From NCBI GenBank assembly GCA_016179715.1, contig JACPCQ010000003.1, positions 1-8,641 on the forward strand: a stretch of 8,641 nt of DNA, read 5' to 3'. Under the pieces are notes generated by a model, which saw only the letters and a program-made list of their open reading frames with translations, was not told the DNA's origin and made no database searches. Source of the stretch: Parcubacteria group bacterium (lineage in GTDB: Bacteria > Patescibacteriota > Minisyncoccia > JACPCQ01). Below are positions 1 to 5,787 of this stretch, piece after piece (the first letter of the stretch is position 1; each line of letters starts with the position of its first letter). The position numbers and the translations under genes were made by a program.

Positions 1-1
1 T

Positions 2-391
2 TTTGATATCTCCGAAACTCGTGTTCTTTCCGCAGCGGTGGCGGTGGGAGAACGCGGACTGTCGTCTTCTCGTGTTGTAAACAAGGCGCTTCACCAAGTT
101 ATTTGGCGCGTAAACAGGCTGCGTGAAGCCAAAACGACGCAAGCGACATTGTTGGGCATGACATCAGGCATGCAGCGCATGCGAAAGAGAGCAGTCATGC
201 TTACGCGCGCGATGCGCCGCAACATTGTGCGGGAGGTTGCTTCTGCTCCCGTTTCTTTTACTGCCGCCGGAGGGTTACTGGTGCATTTTCCCGTAACAGT
301 GAAGCAGACCGTGTCCGCTACTGCGACGGCAATGCGTTCATTATCCGATTCCTTTGTGGTGCGACAACGCCAGTGGAATACCGCCCCGTAA
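2..391 (+). CDS. Unrecognised basic protein, C-terminal part (5' truncated)
   Basis: The frame is open from the window edge for 129 codons to a TAA, so this is probably the 3' end of a gene starting outside the window. A GTG at 38 could be an internal start, but nothing resembling a ribosome binding site precedes it. The visible protein is rich in Arg, Lys, Ser, Thr and Val, with a strongly basic stretch around residues 60-85 of the visible part. I see no membrane segment, cysteine cluster or known motif, and I do not recognise the family. Codon use resembles the downstream genes. A competing minus-strand frame (396 down to 91) is shorter and opposes the direction of every other gene, so I prefer the + strand. 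The reading frame is reasonably likely to be real; the function is unknown. Confidence 0.5.
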   Translation, partial: FDISETRVLSAAVAVGERGLSSSRVVNKALHQVIWRVNRLREAKTTQATLLGMTSGMQRMRKRAVMLTRAMRRNIVREVASAPVSFTAAGGLLVHFPVTVKQTVSATATAMRSLSDSFVVRQRQWNTAP

Positions 392-400
392 CCCATTCAT

Positions 401-439
401 GAAGCTCCCCGCGCTCACGCGCGGGGTATCTGGAGCTTC
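401..439. repeat. Bulged REP-like palindrome
   Basis: A compact imperfect palindrome lies 9 bp after the upstream stop codon. An outer stem GAAGCT (401-406) pairs with AGCTTC (434-439). An inner GC-rich stem CCCCGCGC (407-414) pairs with GCGCGGGG (419-426) around the loop TCAC. Seven unpaired bases, TATCTGG (427-433), form a one-sided bulge. The bulge can also swap pairing, because CC at 407-408 can pair with GG at 432-433. No T-tract follows, so it is not a standard intrinsic terminator. Bulged hairpins of this shape are typical of REP elements and IS200/IS605-type ends recognised by Y1 transposases; that assignment is inference from shape only, and no transposase is present. Confidence 0.55.
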
Positions 440-522
440 ACCAGAGCCGGTAAGCCCTTTTGGAGTTGCGGCCGCCTCGCGAAAGAGACGGTAATCTTAT
501 ACTTGCCCAACGTCCTGTACAC

Positions 523-548
523 AAGGCTTGCAAAAGCCTTTAATTTTT
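523..548 (+). terminator. Intrinsic terminator before lepB
   Basis: A perfect 7-bp stem, AAGGCTT (523-529) with AAGCCTT (534-540), closes a GCAA tetraloop of the stable GNRA type. It is followed by TAATTTTT. This fits a rho-independent terminator ending transcription of the upstream gene, about 130 bp after its stop. The same bases carry the -35 element of the lepB promoter. Confidence 0.6.
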
Positions 549-556
549 GGTATTAT
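528..556 (+). promoter_or_regulatory. Sigma70-like promoter for the lepB-hisS block
   Basis: TTGCAA (528-533) and TATTAT (551-556) are separated by exactly 17 bp, a good match to the housekeeping consensus (4/6 and 5/6). Transcription would begin near 563, leaving a leader of roughly 60 nt before the lepB ATG. It is the best promoter candidate ahead of the long + strand gene block. The -35 lies within the terminator hairpin that closes the preceding unit. Confidence 0.6.
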
Positions 557-621
557 TCTCTTAGTTTTTACGGGATGTTGATTATTACCCTGTCGGGAAT
601 GTGCGCATACGACATTTTCAT

Positions 622-1194
622 ATGAATAAGGAACTTTTGACTGTCGAGAAACAGACAAAAAAAGAGCGCGGATTTTTTTGGGAAGCAATACGATTTGCGC
701 TCGTTGCTTTTTTGATTGTTATGCCCTTTCGTCTCTGGATAGCCCAACCGTTCATTGTGCGCGGAGCATCCATGGATCCCGCTTTTGTCGACGGAGAATA
801 TCTTATTATAGACGAGCTTTCTTATCACCTGCGGGCTCCGGAGCGCGGAGAAGTCGTGGTCTTTCGTTATCCGCTTGACCCGAAGACATTTTTCATCAAA
901 CGCGTTATCGGACTGCCCGAGGAGACCGTAATTATTGAAAGCGGCGGGGTGTCCATACGGGATGTCGATGATGCGCCGGTTTTGCTTCAGGAATCATATC
1001 TTCGAACGGAGACGGAAACGATGCCGGATCTGCGCGTAAAACTCGGTCCTGAAGAATACTTTGTGATGGGCGATAATCGTTCCGAAAGTCTTGATTCACG
1101 CCGCTGGGGAACGCTTCCGCGCGCGTTGATTACCGGAAGGACTCTGGTGCGTCTTTGGCCGTTCACGCGAATCGGGTTTTTACAGAAAAGCTGA
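622..1194 (+). CDS. lepB: Signal peptidase I
   Basis: Type I leader peptidase, a membrane-anchored serine protease (family S26) that removes signal peptides from exported preproteins on the outer face of the membrane. The protein has 190 residues. A short charged N-terminus is followed by one membrane segment (about 25-46, FALVAFLIVMPF...). The catalytic Ser50 lies in GASMDPAF and the catalytic Lys93 in FFIKRVIGLPEE. The late signature GDNRSESLDSRRWG is at 150-163. These are all the hallmarks of the family, and the length is normal for the small bacterial forms with a single anchor. I chose ATG 622; GTG 601 would add seven residues. Neither start has a clear Shine-Dalgarno sequence. A sigma70-like promoter lies at 528-556, and the gene leads the + strand block. 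Confidence 0.95.
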   Translation: MNKELLTVEKQTKKERGFFWEAIRFALVAFLIVMPFRLWIAQPFIVRGASMDPAFVDGEYLIIDELSYHLRAPERGEVVVFRYPLDPKTFFIKRVIGLPEETVIIESGGVSIRDVDDAPVLLQESYLRTETETMPDLRVKLGPEEYFVMGDNRSESLDSRRWGTLPRALITGRTLVRLWPFTRIGFLQKS

Positions 1195-1238
1195 TATGCA
1201 CGGGCAAAAACGACTATGCACAAAAAACGGGGCATCCA

Positions 1239-1256
1239 TTGATTATGTTGATTATG
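1239..1256 (+). repeat. Tandem 9-bp duplication in the lepB-hisS gap
   Basis: TTGATTATG occurs twice back to back (1239-1247 and 1248-1256) in the 118-bp gap between lepB and hisS. The rest of the gap is AT-rich. I found no convincing promoter there (TTGCGG at 1261 and TATTTA at 1285 are a weak pair) and no terminator, so hisS may be read from the lepB promoter. Confidence 0.5.
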
Positions 1257-1312
1257 AAGTTTGCGGTATCGAGTGATTTTCTTTTATTTATTCAGTTAAG
1301 CGTTGTTTGAAC

Positions 1313-2722
1313 ATGGCCCGGCTTTCTCGCACGAAAAAAAAAGAACTCTACCATTCAATCAAAGGAGCGCGTGATATCTTTGGGGATGAATACCGTCTCC
1401 GCGAATGGTTTATTGAGCGGGCCAAACACGTCGCGACGTTTTATGGTTTTGGCCCTATTGCAACGCCGCATCTGGAGCGCGCCGAACTTTTTGGTACAAC
1501 GCTGGGAGGCACAACGGATGTTGTACAAAAGCAGATGTATGCATTTCGGACACGCGGAGGCGAATCGGTTGCACTGCGTCCGGAAGGGACCGCGCCCATC
1601 ATGCGTGCCTATATAGAACACGGGATGCATACATGGCCGCAGCCCGTGCTCTTTTGGTATGCAGGAAACTTTTTCCGGCACGAGAATCCCCAGCGCGGGC
1701 GCTGGAGAGAATTTTATCAATTTGGACTGGAGGTGCTTGGTACGGAGGACCCCGTTGCGGACGGGCTTGTTATCCATGTTGCCGTCTTAATGCTTCGGGA
1801 AGTTGGTTTGCAAAATGTGCTGGTACATTTAAATAGTTTAGGCTGTAAGGAGTGTCGCGCCGTTTGGCGTAAAGAACTTGTTGCGTACTTTCGTAAGCAC
1901 GGAAACGCGCTTTGTAAGGATTGCAAACGGAGGCTGAAAGAAAATCCGTTGCGGATACTTGATTGCAAAGAAGAACGGTGTCGGGAAGCAAGCACAAACG
2001 CGCCGCAGTCGGTAAGTTATTTGTGCGCTCACTGCAAACAGCATTTTCGGGAGGTATTAGAACACCTTGACGATGCGGGTATTGCCTATGTGCTGGATCA
2101 CCTCCTTGTGCGCGGCTTGGATTATTACTCCCGCACGACTTTTGAGATCTTTTTTGAAAAGCCCGGCGAGTCTGCGGAATCTGACAATTCGGAAACGAAA
2201 ACGGAGGTTGGAACAGAAGAATCGGAGAAGAAGAAATTGCTCGCGCTGGGAGGCGGCGGCAGGTATGATTATCTGGGGGAAGTCATCGGCAGTCGCAACG
2301 TGCCGGCAGTCGGTATGGCGCTAGGCGTGGATCGCATCATTCCTTTGCTTCGGGAACACGGAAAAATACCGAAATCCTTGCAAGAGCCGCCGAAGGTATT
2401 TTTCGTACAGCTCGGCACTACTGCCAAGCGTAAAAGCCTGCATCTCATGGAGGAGTTGCGCAAAGCAAAGATTCCTCTTGCCCAATCGCTCTCCAAAGAT
2501 AGTCTGAAGAGCCAGCTGAGAATCGCTTCCCGACTCGGCGTATTCTATGCGGCAATCCTTGGACAAAAGGAGGCTCTTGATGATACGATTATCATTCGGG
2601 ATATGGACTCCGGAGCGCAGGAGACACTTCCGTTTGTTAAAAGCATTGAGTATCTGAAATCAAAGCTGCGCGGAAAAGGTCAACCGAGGCCGCCGGAAAT
2701 TACGGACGAAGAGGATGAGTAG
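1313..2722 (+). CDS. hisS: Histidyl-tRNA synthetase
   Basis: Class IIa aminoacyl-tRNA synthetase that charges tRNA-His with histidine using ATP in the cytoplasm. The protein has 469 residues from ATG 1313; a TTG at 1307 would add two. KGARDIFGDE near the N-terminus is typical. Motif 2 spans about 119-140 (FFRHENPQRGRWREFYQFG). The histidine-specific motif RGLDYYSRTTFEI is at 267-279. GGGRYD (313-318) and motif 3 (VGMALGVDRI, 333-342) complete the catalytic core. The C-terminal anticodon-binding domain covers about 361-440. Four cysteine pairs (178/181, 201/204, 218/223, 238/241) lie in the insertion domain, as I recall from a subset of bacterial HisRS, and may bind zinc. Residues 283-308 form a charged, Glu/Lys/Ser-rich insert between TTFEI and GGGRYD that compact homologues lack. 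The HIT gene follows at once. Confidence 0.96.
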   Translation: MARLSRTKKKELYHSIKGARDIFGDEYRLREWFIERAKHVATFYGFGPIATPHLERAELFGTTLGGTTDVVQKQMYAFRTRGGESVALRPEGTAPIMRAYIEHGMHTWPQPVLFWYAGNFFRHENPQRGRWREFYQFGLEVLGTEDPVADGLVIHVAVLMLREVGLQNVLVHLNSLGCKECRAVWRKELVAYFRKHGNALCKDCKRRLKENPLRILDCKEERCREASTNAPQSVSYLCAHCKQHFREVLEHLDDAGIAYVLDHLLVRGLDYYSRTTFEIFFEKPGESAESDNSETKTEVGTEESEKKKLLALGGGGRYDYLGEVIGSRNVPAVGMALGVDRIIPLLREHGKIPKSLQEPPKVFFVQLGTTAKRKSLHLMEELRKAKIPLAQSLSKDSLKSQLRIASRLGVFYAAILGQKEALDDTIIIRDMDSGAQETLPFVKSIEYLKSKLRGKGQPRPPEITDEEDE

Positions 2723-2741
2723 GCAAAGACGCGCAGACTGC

Positions 2742-3089
2742 ATGAGCGATTGTATCTTTTGCGACATCGTCGCCTCGCAACAAGAATCCACGATCATTTT
2801 TACAAATGATGCCGTGATTGTTATCCGCGACATTCATCCGAAAGCGCCCATCCACCTGTTGGTTATCAGTAAGAAGCATGTTCCTTCTCTCAATACGCTT
2901 GCCGATGCAGACCATGAGATTGTTACTTCCATGATTTTTGCGGCTCGGGACGTTTCTGCTCTGCAAGGAGTGAAGGGATACAAGCTTGTCTGTAATGTGG
3001 GAAGAGAAGGGGGGCAGATAATTGACCATCTGCACATGCATGTGCTGGGAGGATGGACATCGGGAGAGCGGAAGACGGCAGATGTCTGA
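2742..3089 (+). CDS. HIT-family nucleotide-binding protein (HinT-like)
   Basis: Histidine-triad protein, a small homodimeric nucleotide hydrolase or transferase acting on purine phosphoramidates and related nucleotides, including aminoacyl adenylates. It has 115 residues. The triad HLHMHV is at 96-101 (His96, His98, His100), preceded by the typical NVGREGGQ (85-92). The N-terminal CIFC (Cys4, Cys7) is the usual zinc half-site of this subfamily. KAPIHLLVISKKHVPSL (34-50) is the characteristic central strand. I chose ATG 2742 because homologues start at the equivalent of MSDCIFC; ATG 2715 would add nine residues and overlap the hisS stop. Its place beside a tRNA synthetase suits a role in clearing aminoacyl-AMP, but the physiological substrate cannot be read from sequence. 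Confidence 0.92.
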   Translation: MSDCIFCDIVASQQESTIIFTNDAVIVIRDIHPKAPIHLLVISKKHVPSLNTLADADHEIVTSMIFAARDVSALQGVKGYKLVCNVGREGGQIIDHLHMHVLGGWTSGERKTADV

Positions 3090-3144
3090 AGCGCAAAGAC
3101 CTGATTTATGATGTATTATTGGTAATTTATGTATTGTGTGCCTT

Positions 3145-3408
3145 ATGACCGCTACGAGTAAAACGGAAATTGTGCGAGTGGAACGTCATGAGCGAGAAAC
3201 AAACGCATCTTTAGTGCGTCGTTTCAGCAAACGCGTCGGACAGGCAAAAATTGTCGCCCGGGCGCGCGCATTGAGATTCCGGAGCCGCCGCCCTTCCGAG
3301 GAAGCAAAAAAGAAAAACGCCTTGCGCCGTATTGAAAAAAGCAAAACGCGCGAGCGTCTCTATAAACTTGGGAAAGTCAGCAAGACGCCGCGCTTTCATA
3401 AAAAGTAA
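3145..3408 (+). CDS. rpsU: Small ribosomal subunit protein bS21
   Basis: Ribosomal protein bS21 of the 30S subunit, located near the 3' end of 16S rRNA and helping mRNA engagement during initiation. It has 87 residues from ATG 3145; GTG 3136 would add three. The family pattern is clear: IVRVERHERETNASLVRRFSKRV at the N-terminus, then a highly basic helical region with RSRRPSEEAKKKNALRRIEK, where the RPSE element corresponds to the usual E-x-PS-x-x-RK segment. The basic tail (about 70-87) makes it longer than the 70-residue E. coli protein. The 55-bp upstream gap is AT-rich (TATTAT at 3114-3119) but has no convincing -35. No Shine-Dalgarno sequence precedes the start. Confidence 0.88.
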   Translation: MTATSKTEIVRVERHERETNASLVRRFSKRVGQAKIVARARALRFRSRRPSEEAKKKNALRRIEKSKTRERLYKLGKVSKTPRFHKK

Positions 3409-3428
3409 TCAATCACACACGGGCTCAT

Positions 3429-3881
3429 ATGTTGAAACAGCAGCTCCAAAATGACCTGAAAGCGGCGGTACAAGCCCATGATGCAATTAAGGTTGCGACA
3501 CTGCGATTATTACTTGCCGCGATAGCAAATAAAGAAATTGCATTGCGGAAAAAAGAGGAAGGAATAAGCGGTGAGGAAGCGCATGCCGTCGTGCGTTCGG
3601 AGGTCAAGAAGCGAAAAGAAGCTGCGGCGGCATTTGCCGCCGCCGGGAGAGCGGAGCAAGCGGCTCGCGAAGAGGCTGAAGGCGGGATACTGCAGCGGTA
3701 TCTTCCGGAGGAACTTTCTGACGCGGCATTGCGCGAGCTTGTTTCCGAAACGATACGCAAGGGAGCGTTTGATGGCCCCGCCGCTTTGGGAAAGGCAATG
3801 AAAGAAATAATGTCTCGCGTGGCGGGCCGCGCCTCCGGTGAGCGCGTTCGTGCGATGGTGCAACATGTCTTGGGCGCCTAA
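3429..3881 (+). CDS. yqeY: GatB/YqeY domain protein
   Basis: Stand-alone YqeY-type protein of 150 residues, the usual length. It resembles the C-terminal tRNA-binding tail of GatB, the amidotransferase subunit that corrects Glu-tRNA-Gln and Asp-tRNA-Asn; the role of the free-standing form is not well established. Diagnostic features are LKQQLQNDLKAA at the start, the helix KVATLRLLLAAIANKEI (about 21-37), a charged segment EVKKRKEAA, the signature ILQRYLPEELSDAAL (about 86-100), and a C-terminal GxAMKEIM...GRASGERVRAMV. It starts 20 bp after rpsU, and its last 17 bp overlap ybeY, which suggests translational coupling. It was probably transcribed with its neighbours. Confidence 0.93.
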   Translation: MLKQQLQNDLKAAVQAHDAIKVATLRLLLAAIANKEIALRKKEEGISGEEAHAVVRSEVKKRKEAAAAFAAAGRAEQAAREEAEGGILQRYLPEELSDAALRELVSETIRKGAFDGPAALGKAMKEIMSRVAGRASGERVRAMVQHVLGA

Positions 3882-4287
3882 ACTGGAATTTGTCTACAAA
3901 GCGTCCGGACCGCGCGCGTTGTCGGACTGGGATTGTCTGCGCACGCGTGTGCTTGGCCGAAACTACGAACTTACCGTTGTCTGGATCGGAACGCGCCGGA
4001 TAAAAGGGCTGAATCGCCGGTATCGCGGTAAAGACCAGGCAACCAATGTATTGGCTTTTCCTCTGGAGGCTGCATATGGCGAGATTTTTTTGTGTGCCCC
4101 GGTGCTGCGTCGCGAGGCCGCACAGCTGGGCAAAGCGCTCGACACCCACGCGACTTTTCTTTTTATTCACGCATTACTTCATTTGGCCGGGGCGGACCAC
4201 CACAACAAGGCGGAAGCCGAGAAAATGGAACATAAGGAAAAACAGCTTCTTAGGTGGTACAATAAAAGCGTAAAGCGTAAAGCGTAA
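3865..4287 (+). CDS. ybeY: Endoribonuclease YbeY (rRNA maturation factor)
   Basis: Zinc-dependent single-strand endoribonuclease needed for maturation of the 16S rRNA 3' end and for ribosome quality control. It has 140 residues. The metal site HALLHLAGADHH supplies His102, His106 and His112, followed by MEHKEKQLL (121-129) as expected. The substrate-cleft motif LNRRYRGKDQATNVLAFP (49-66) and GEIF (72-75) are also present. I chose ATG 3865 inside the yqeY end because GTG 3838 adds nine residues without homology; GGTG at 3857-3860 is at best a weak ribosome binding site. The last residues, SVKRKA, and the stop codon are encoded by the first copies of the AAAGCGT array, so the repeat has set the C-terminus. 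Confidence 0.93.
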   Translation: MSWAPKLEFVYKASGPRALSDWDCLRTRVLGRNYELTVVWIGTRRIKGLNRRYRGKDQATNVLAFPLEAAYGEIFLCAPVLRREAAQLGKALDTHATFLFIHALLHLAGADHHNKAEAEKMEHKEKQLLRWYNKSVKRKA

Positions 4288-4323
4288 AGCGTAAAGCGTA
4301 AAGCGTAAAGCGTAAAGCGTAAA
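4265..4323 (+). repeat. Eight-copy AAAGCGT heptamer array
   Basis: Eight perfect tandem copies of AAAGCGT (4265-4320) with a partial ninth (AAA) begin inside ybeY and fill the start of the ybeY-ftsA gap. Because the unit is 7 bp, each copy shifts the frame and TAA recurs every seven codons in all three frames. The ybeY stop lies at the copy 3/4 boundary, so changes in distal copy number cannot alter the protein. Perfect copies of a short unit suggest replication slippage and likely length variation between strains. Confidence 0.95.
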
Positions 4324-4352
4324 AATTTTGTTTGCATCCGGCAACTTGGTTA

Positions 4353-4380
4353 TTTTGCGCTTTGCATTTTACACTTTAAT
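4353..4380. repeat. Degenerate inverted copy of the heptamer motif
   Basis: The stretch after the array reads, on the opposite strand, TAAAGTGTAAAATGCAAAGC and onward, a degraded version of the TAAAGCGTAAAGCG pattern. Together with the array it could fold into a long imperfect hairpin in the ybeY-ftsA transcript, whose apex would be the roughly 30 bases between them. It ends 8 bp before the ftsA start codon. Confidence 0.5.
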
Positions 4381-4388
4381 ATTTGTAT

Positions 4389-5558
4389 ATGGGCCGCTTT
4401 ATCGCAACGGGTATTAATATCGGGACTGCGAATATCACCGCTGTTGTCGCAGGGTATAATAGAGAGCAGCGCGATTTTCGTGTGCGGGGAGCGGGCAGTG
4501 TACTTTCTGGCGGCATGCGCAAGGGTATGATTGTAGACCCGGCGCGCGTGCGAGACCAGGTGAGGAGCGTCGTGAAAGACGTTGAGCGTTCCTCCGGTGC
4601 GGAAGTCCGTCATGCGTATGTTGGCGTTGGAGGCGCATATCTCTCTGCTTCGCGCGCGAAGGGTTCGGTTATGGTGGCGCGCGCAGACGGAGAAATCACC
4701 GAAAACGACCTTGAGCGCGTGCAGTCGGCGGCGCGCGAGCAGGTTTCTTTTGCGAATCGGCAATTACTGCACGCGGTTCCGCTTTCTTACACCATTGACC
4801 AAGATATTGTCTTGCGTTCCCCGCTCTCCATGAGCGGCGCGAAACTTGACGGCGAAGTGTTGTTTATCACTAATTTGTACCGCCATCTGCAGGATGTCGT
4901 TCGCGCAGTGGAATCGGCGGGGGTCGTGGTTGACGATCTCGTTGCCGCCCCGCTTGCCGCGAGCCGTGTTCTTTTAACGACACAGCAAAAAGAAGTCGGT
5001 ACGGCGCTGTTAGACTTCGGAGCCGAGACCACGACGCTCGCTGTTTTTGAAGAAGGAAATATTTCCGGCCTCACAACGTTTCAGATCGGGTCGGTACATA
5101 TTACGCAGGATATTGCCTTGGGGCTGCAGCTGCCGCTTCGCGAAGCGGAGCAGTTAAAATGCAACTTCCGTTCCGACCCCGCCGCGCGGCGGAAAATTCA
5201 TACAATAGTTGAAGCGCGTCTCGGAGACGTATTTGAGTTGGTGGAGCGGTACCTAAAGAAGATAGGAAGAAACGGCTTGCTTCCCGGAGGCGTTGTGTGT
5301 ACCGGCGGAGGCATGCTGTTGGGAAATGTCCCGGAACTTGCGCGCTCAACACTGCACTTGCCCGCCGAACTTGGCCGGGTGCGGTATTTTCAAGATACGC
5401 CGCAATACAGTGAGGACCCGGGGTTTTCCGTTGCGCTCGGACTCTGTGTTGAAGGTCTGGCGGACGAAGAACGGGCGGGGGTGACACACCTGGGGGTTGC
5501 CGGTATACATCAAGCTCGTCGTCTCGTAGGACGCTGGCTGCGGGCGTTCTTGCCTTGA
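4389..5558 (+). CDS. ftsA: Cell division protein FtsA
   Basis: Actin-like ATPase that anchors FtsZ filaments to the membrane at the division site. It has 389 residues. Phosphate-1 motif TGINIGTANITAVV is at 7-20. The FtsA-specific 1C (SHS2) domain lies at about 80-160. Phosphate-2 motif LLDFGAETTTLAVF is at 207-220. The adenosine motif GGVVCTGGGMLL is at 300-311. The C-terminal end HQARRLVGRWLRAFLP (374-389) is a good amphipathic membrane-targeting helix, so the protein appears complete. I chose ATG 4389; TTG 4383 would add two residues. There is no Shine-Dalgarno sequence, only AT-rich DNA. ftsZ follows, but about 200 bp later instead of the usual close spacing. Confidence 0.95.
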   Translation: MGRFIATGINIGTANITAVVAGYNREQRDFRVRGAGSVLSGGMRKGMIVDPARVRDQVRSVVKDVERSSGAEVRHAYVGVGGAYLSASRAKGSVMVARADGEITENDLERVQSAAREQVSFANRQLLHAVPLSYTIDQDIVLRSPLSMSGAKLDGEVLFITNLYRHLQDVVRAVESAGVVVDDLVAAPLAASRVLLTTQQKEVGTALLDFGAETTTLAVFEEGNISGLTTFQIGSVHITQDIALGLQLPLREAEQLKCNFRSDPAARRKIHTIVEARLGDVFELVERYLKKIGRNGLLPGGVVCTGGGMLLGNVPELARSTLHLPAELGRVRYFQDTPQYSEDPGFSVALGLCVEGLADEERAGVTHLGVAGIHQARRLVGRWLRAFLP

Positions 5559-5787
5559 GCAGCTCGAAAGGGTTCGGAGAAGCATATACAGGCTCTTGGT
5601 GGGAGAGCGTTGGTAAGCAAGAACATCCCGAAGTCTTTGCGTCAATATTGCGCAGAGAAAAGTTGTTGTGCTAGGTTGGAGAAACTTTAATCAAGCAAGG
5701 AGTGACTGTTGCGGCGCATATATATAGTCCATCCAGAAACCTTGTTATCACTTGTTGAATGTGAAAAAGCCTGCAAAGGCAAAATCT
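5559..5787 (+). promoter_or_regulatory. ftsA-ftsZ spacer with a candidate ftsZ promoter
   Basis: No gene is visible in this spacer, which is long for ftsA-ftsZ. A candidate promoter is TTGTTG (5663-5668) with TTTAAT (5686-5691), 17 bp apart: the -10 is good and the -35 weak. A small hairpin GCTCT (5592-5596) with AGAGC (5604-5608) has no T-tract. Just before ATG 5788, AAAGG (5775-5779) at 8 nt spacing is one of the few plausible Shine-Dalgarno sequences in the window. Confidence 0.35.

Noticed and set aside
91..396. Minus-strand frame opposite the first partial gene
   Set aside because: It is shorter than the + strand frame, runs against all neighbours and shows no motif; it cannot be fully excluded because neither frame is recognised.
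3604..4170. 188-residue minus-strand open frame across yqeY and ybeY
   Set aside because: It overlaps two recognised genes and encodes an Arg/Pro/Gln-rich sequence typical of antisense frames.
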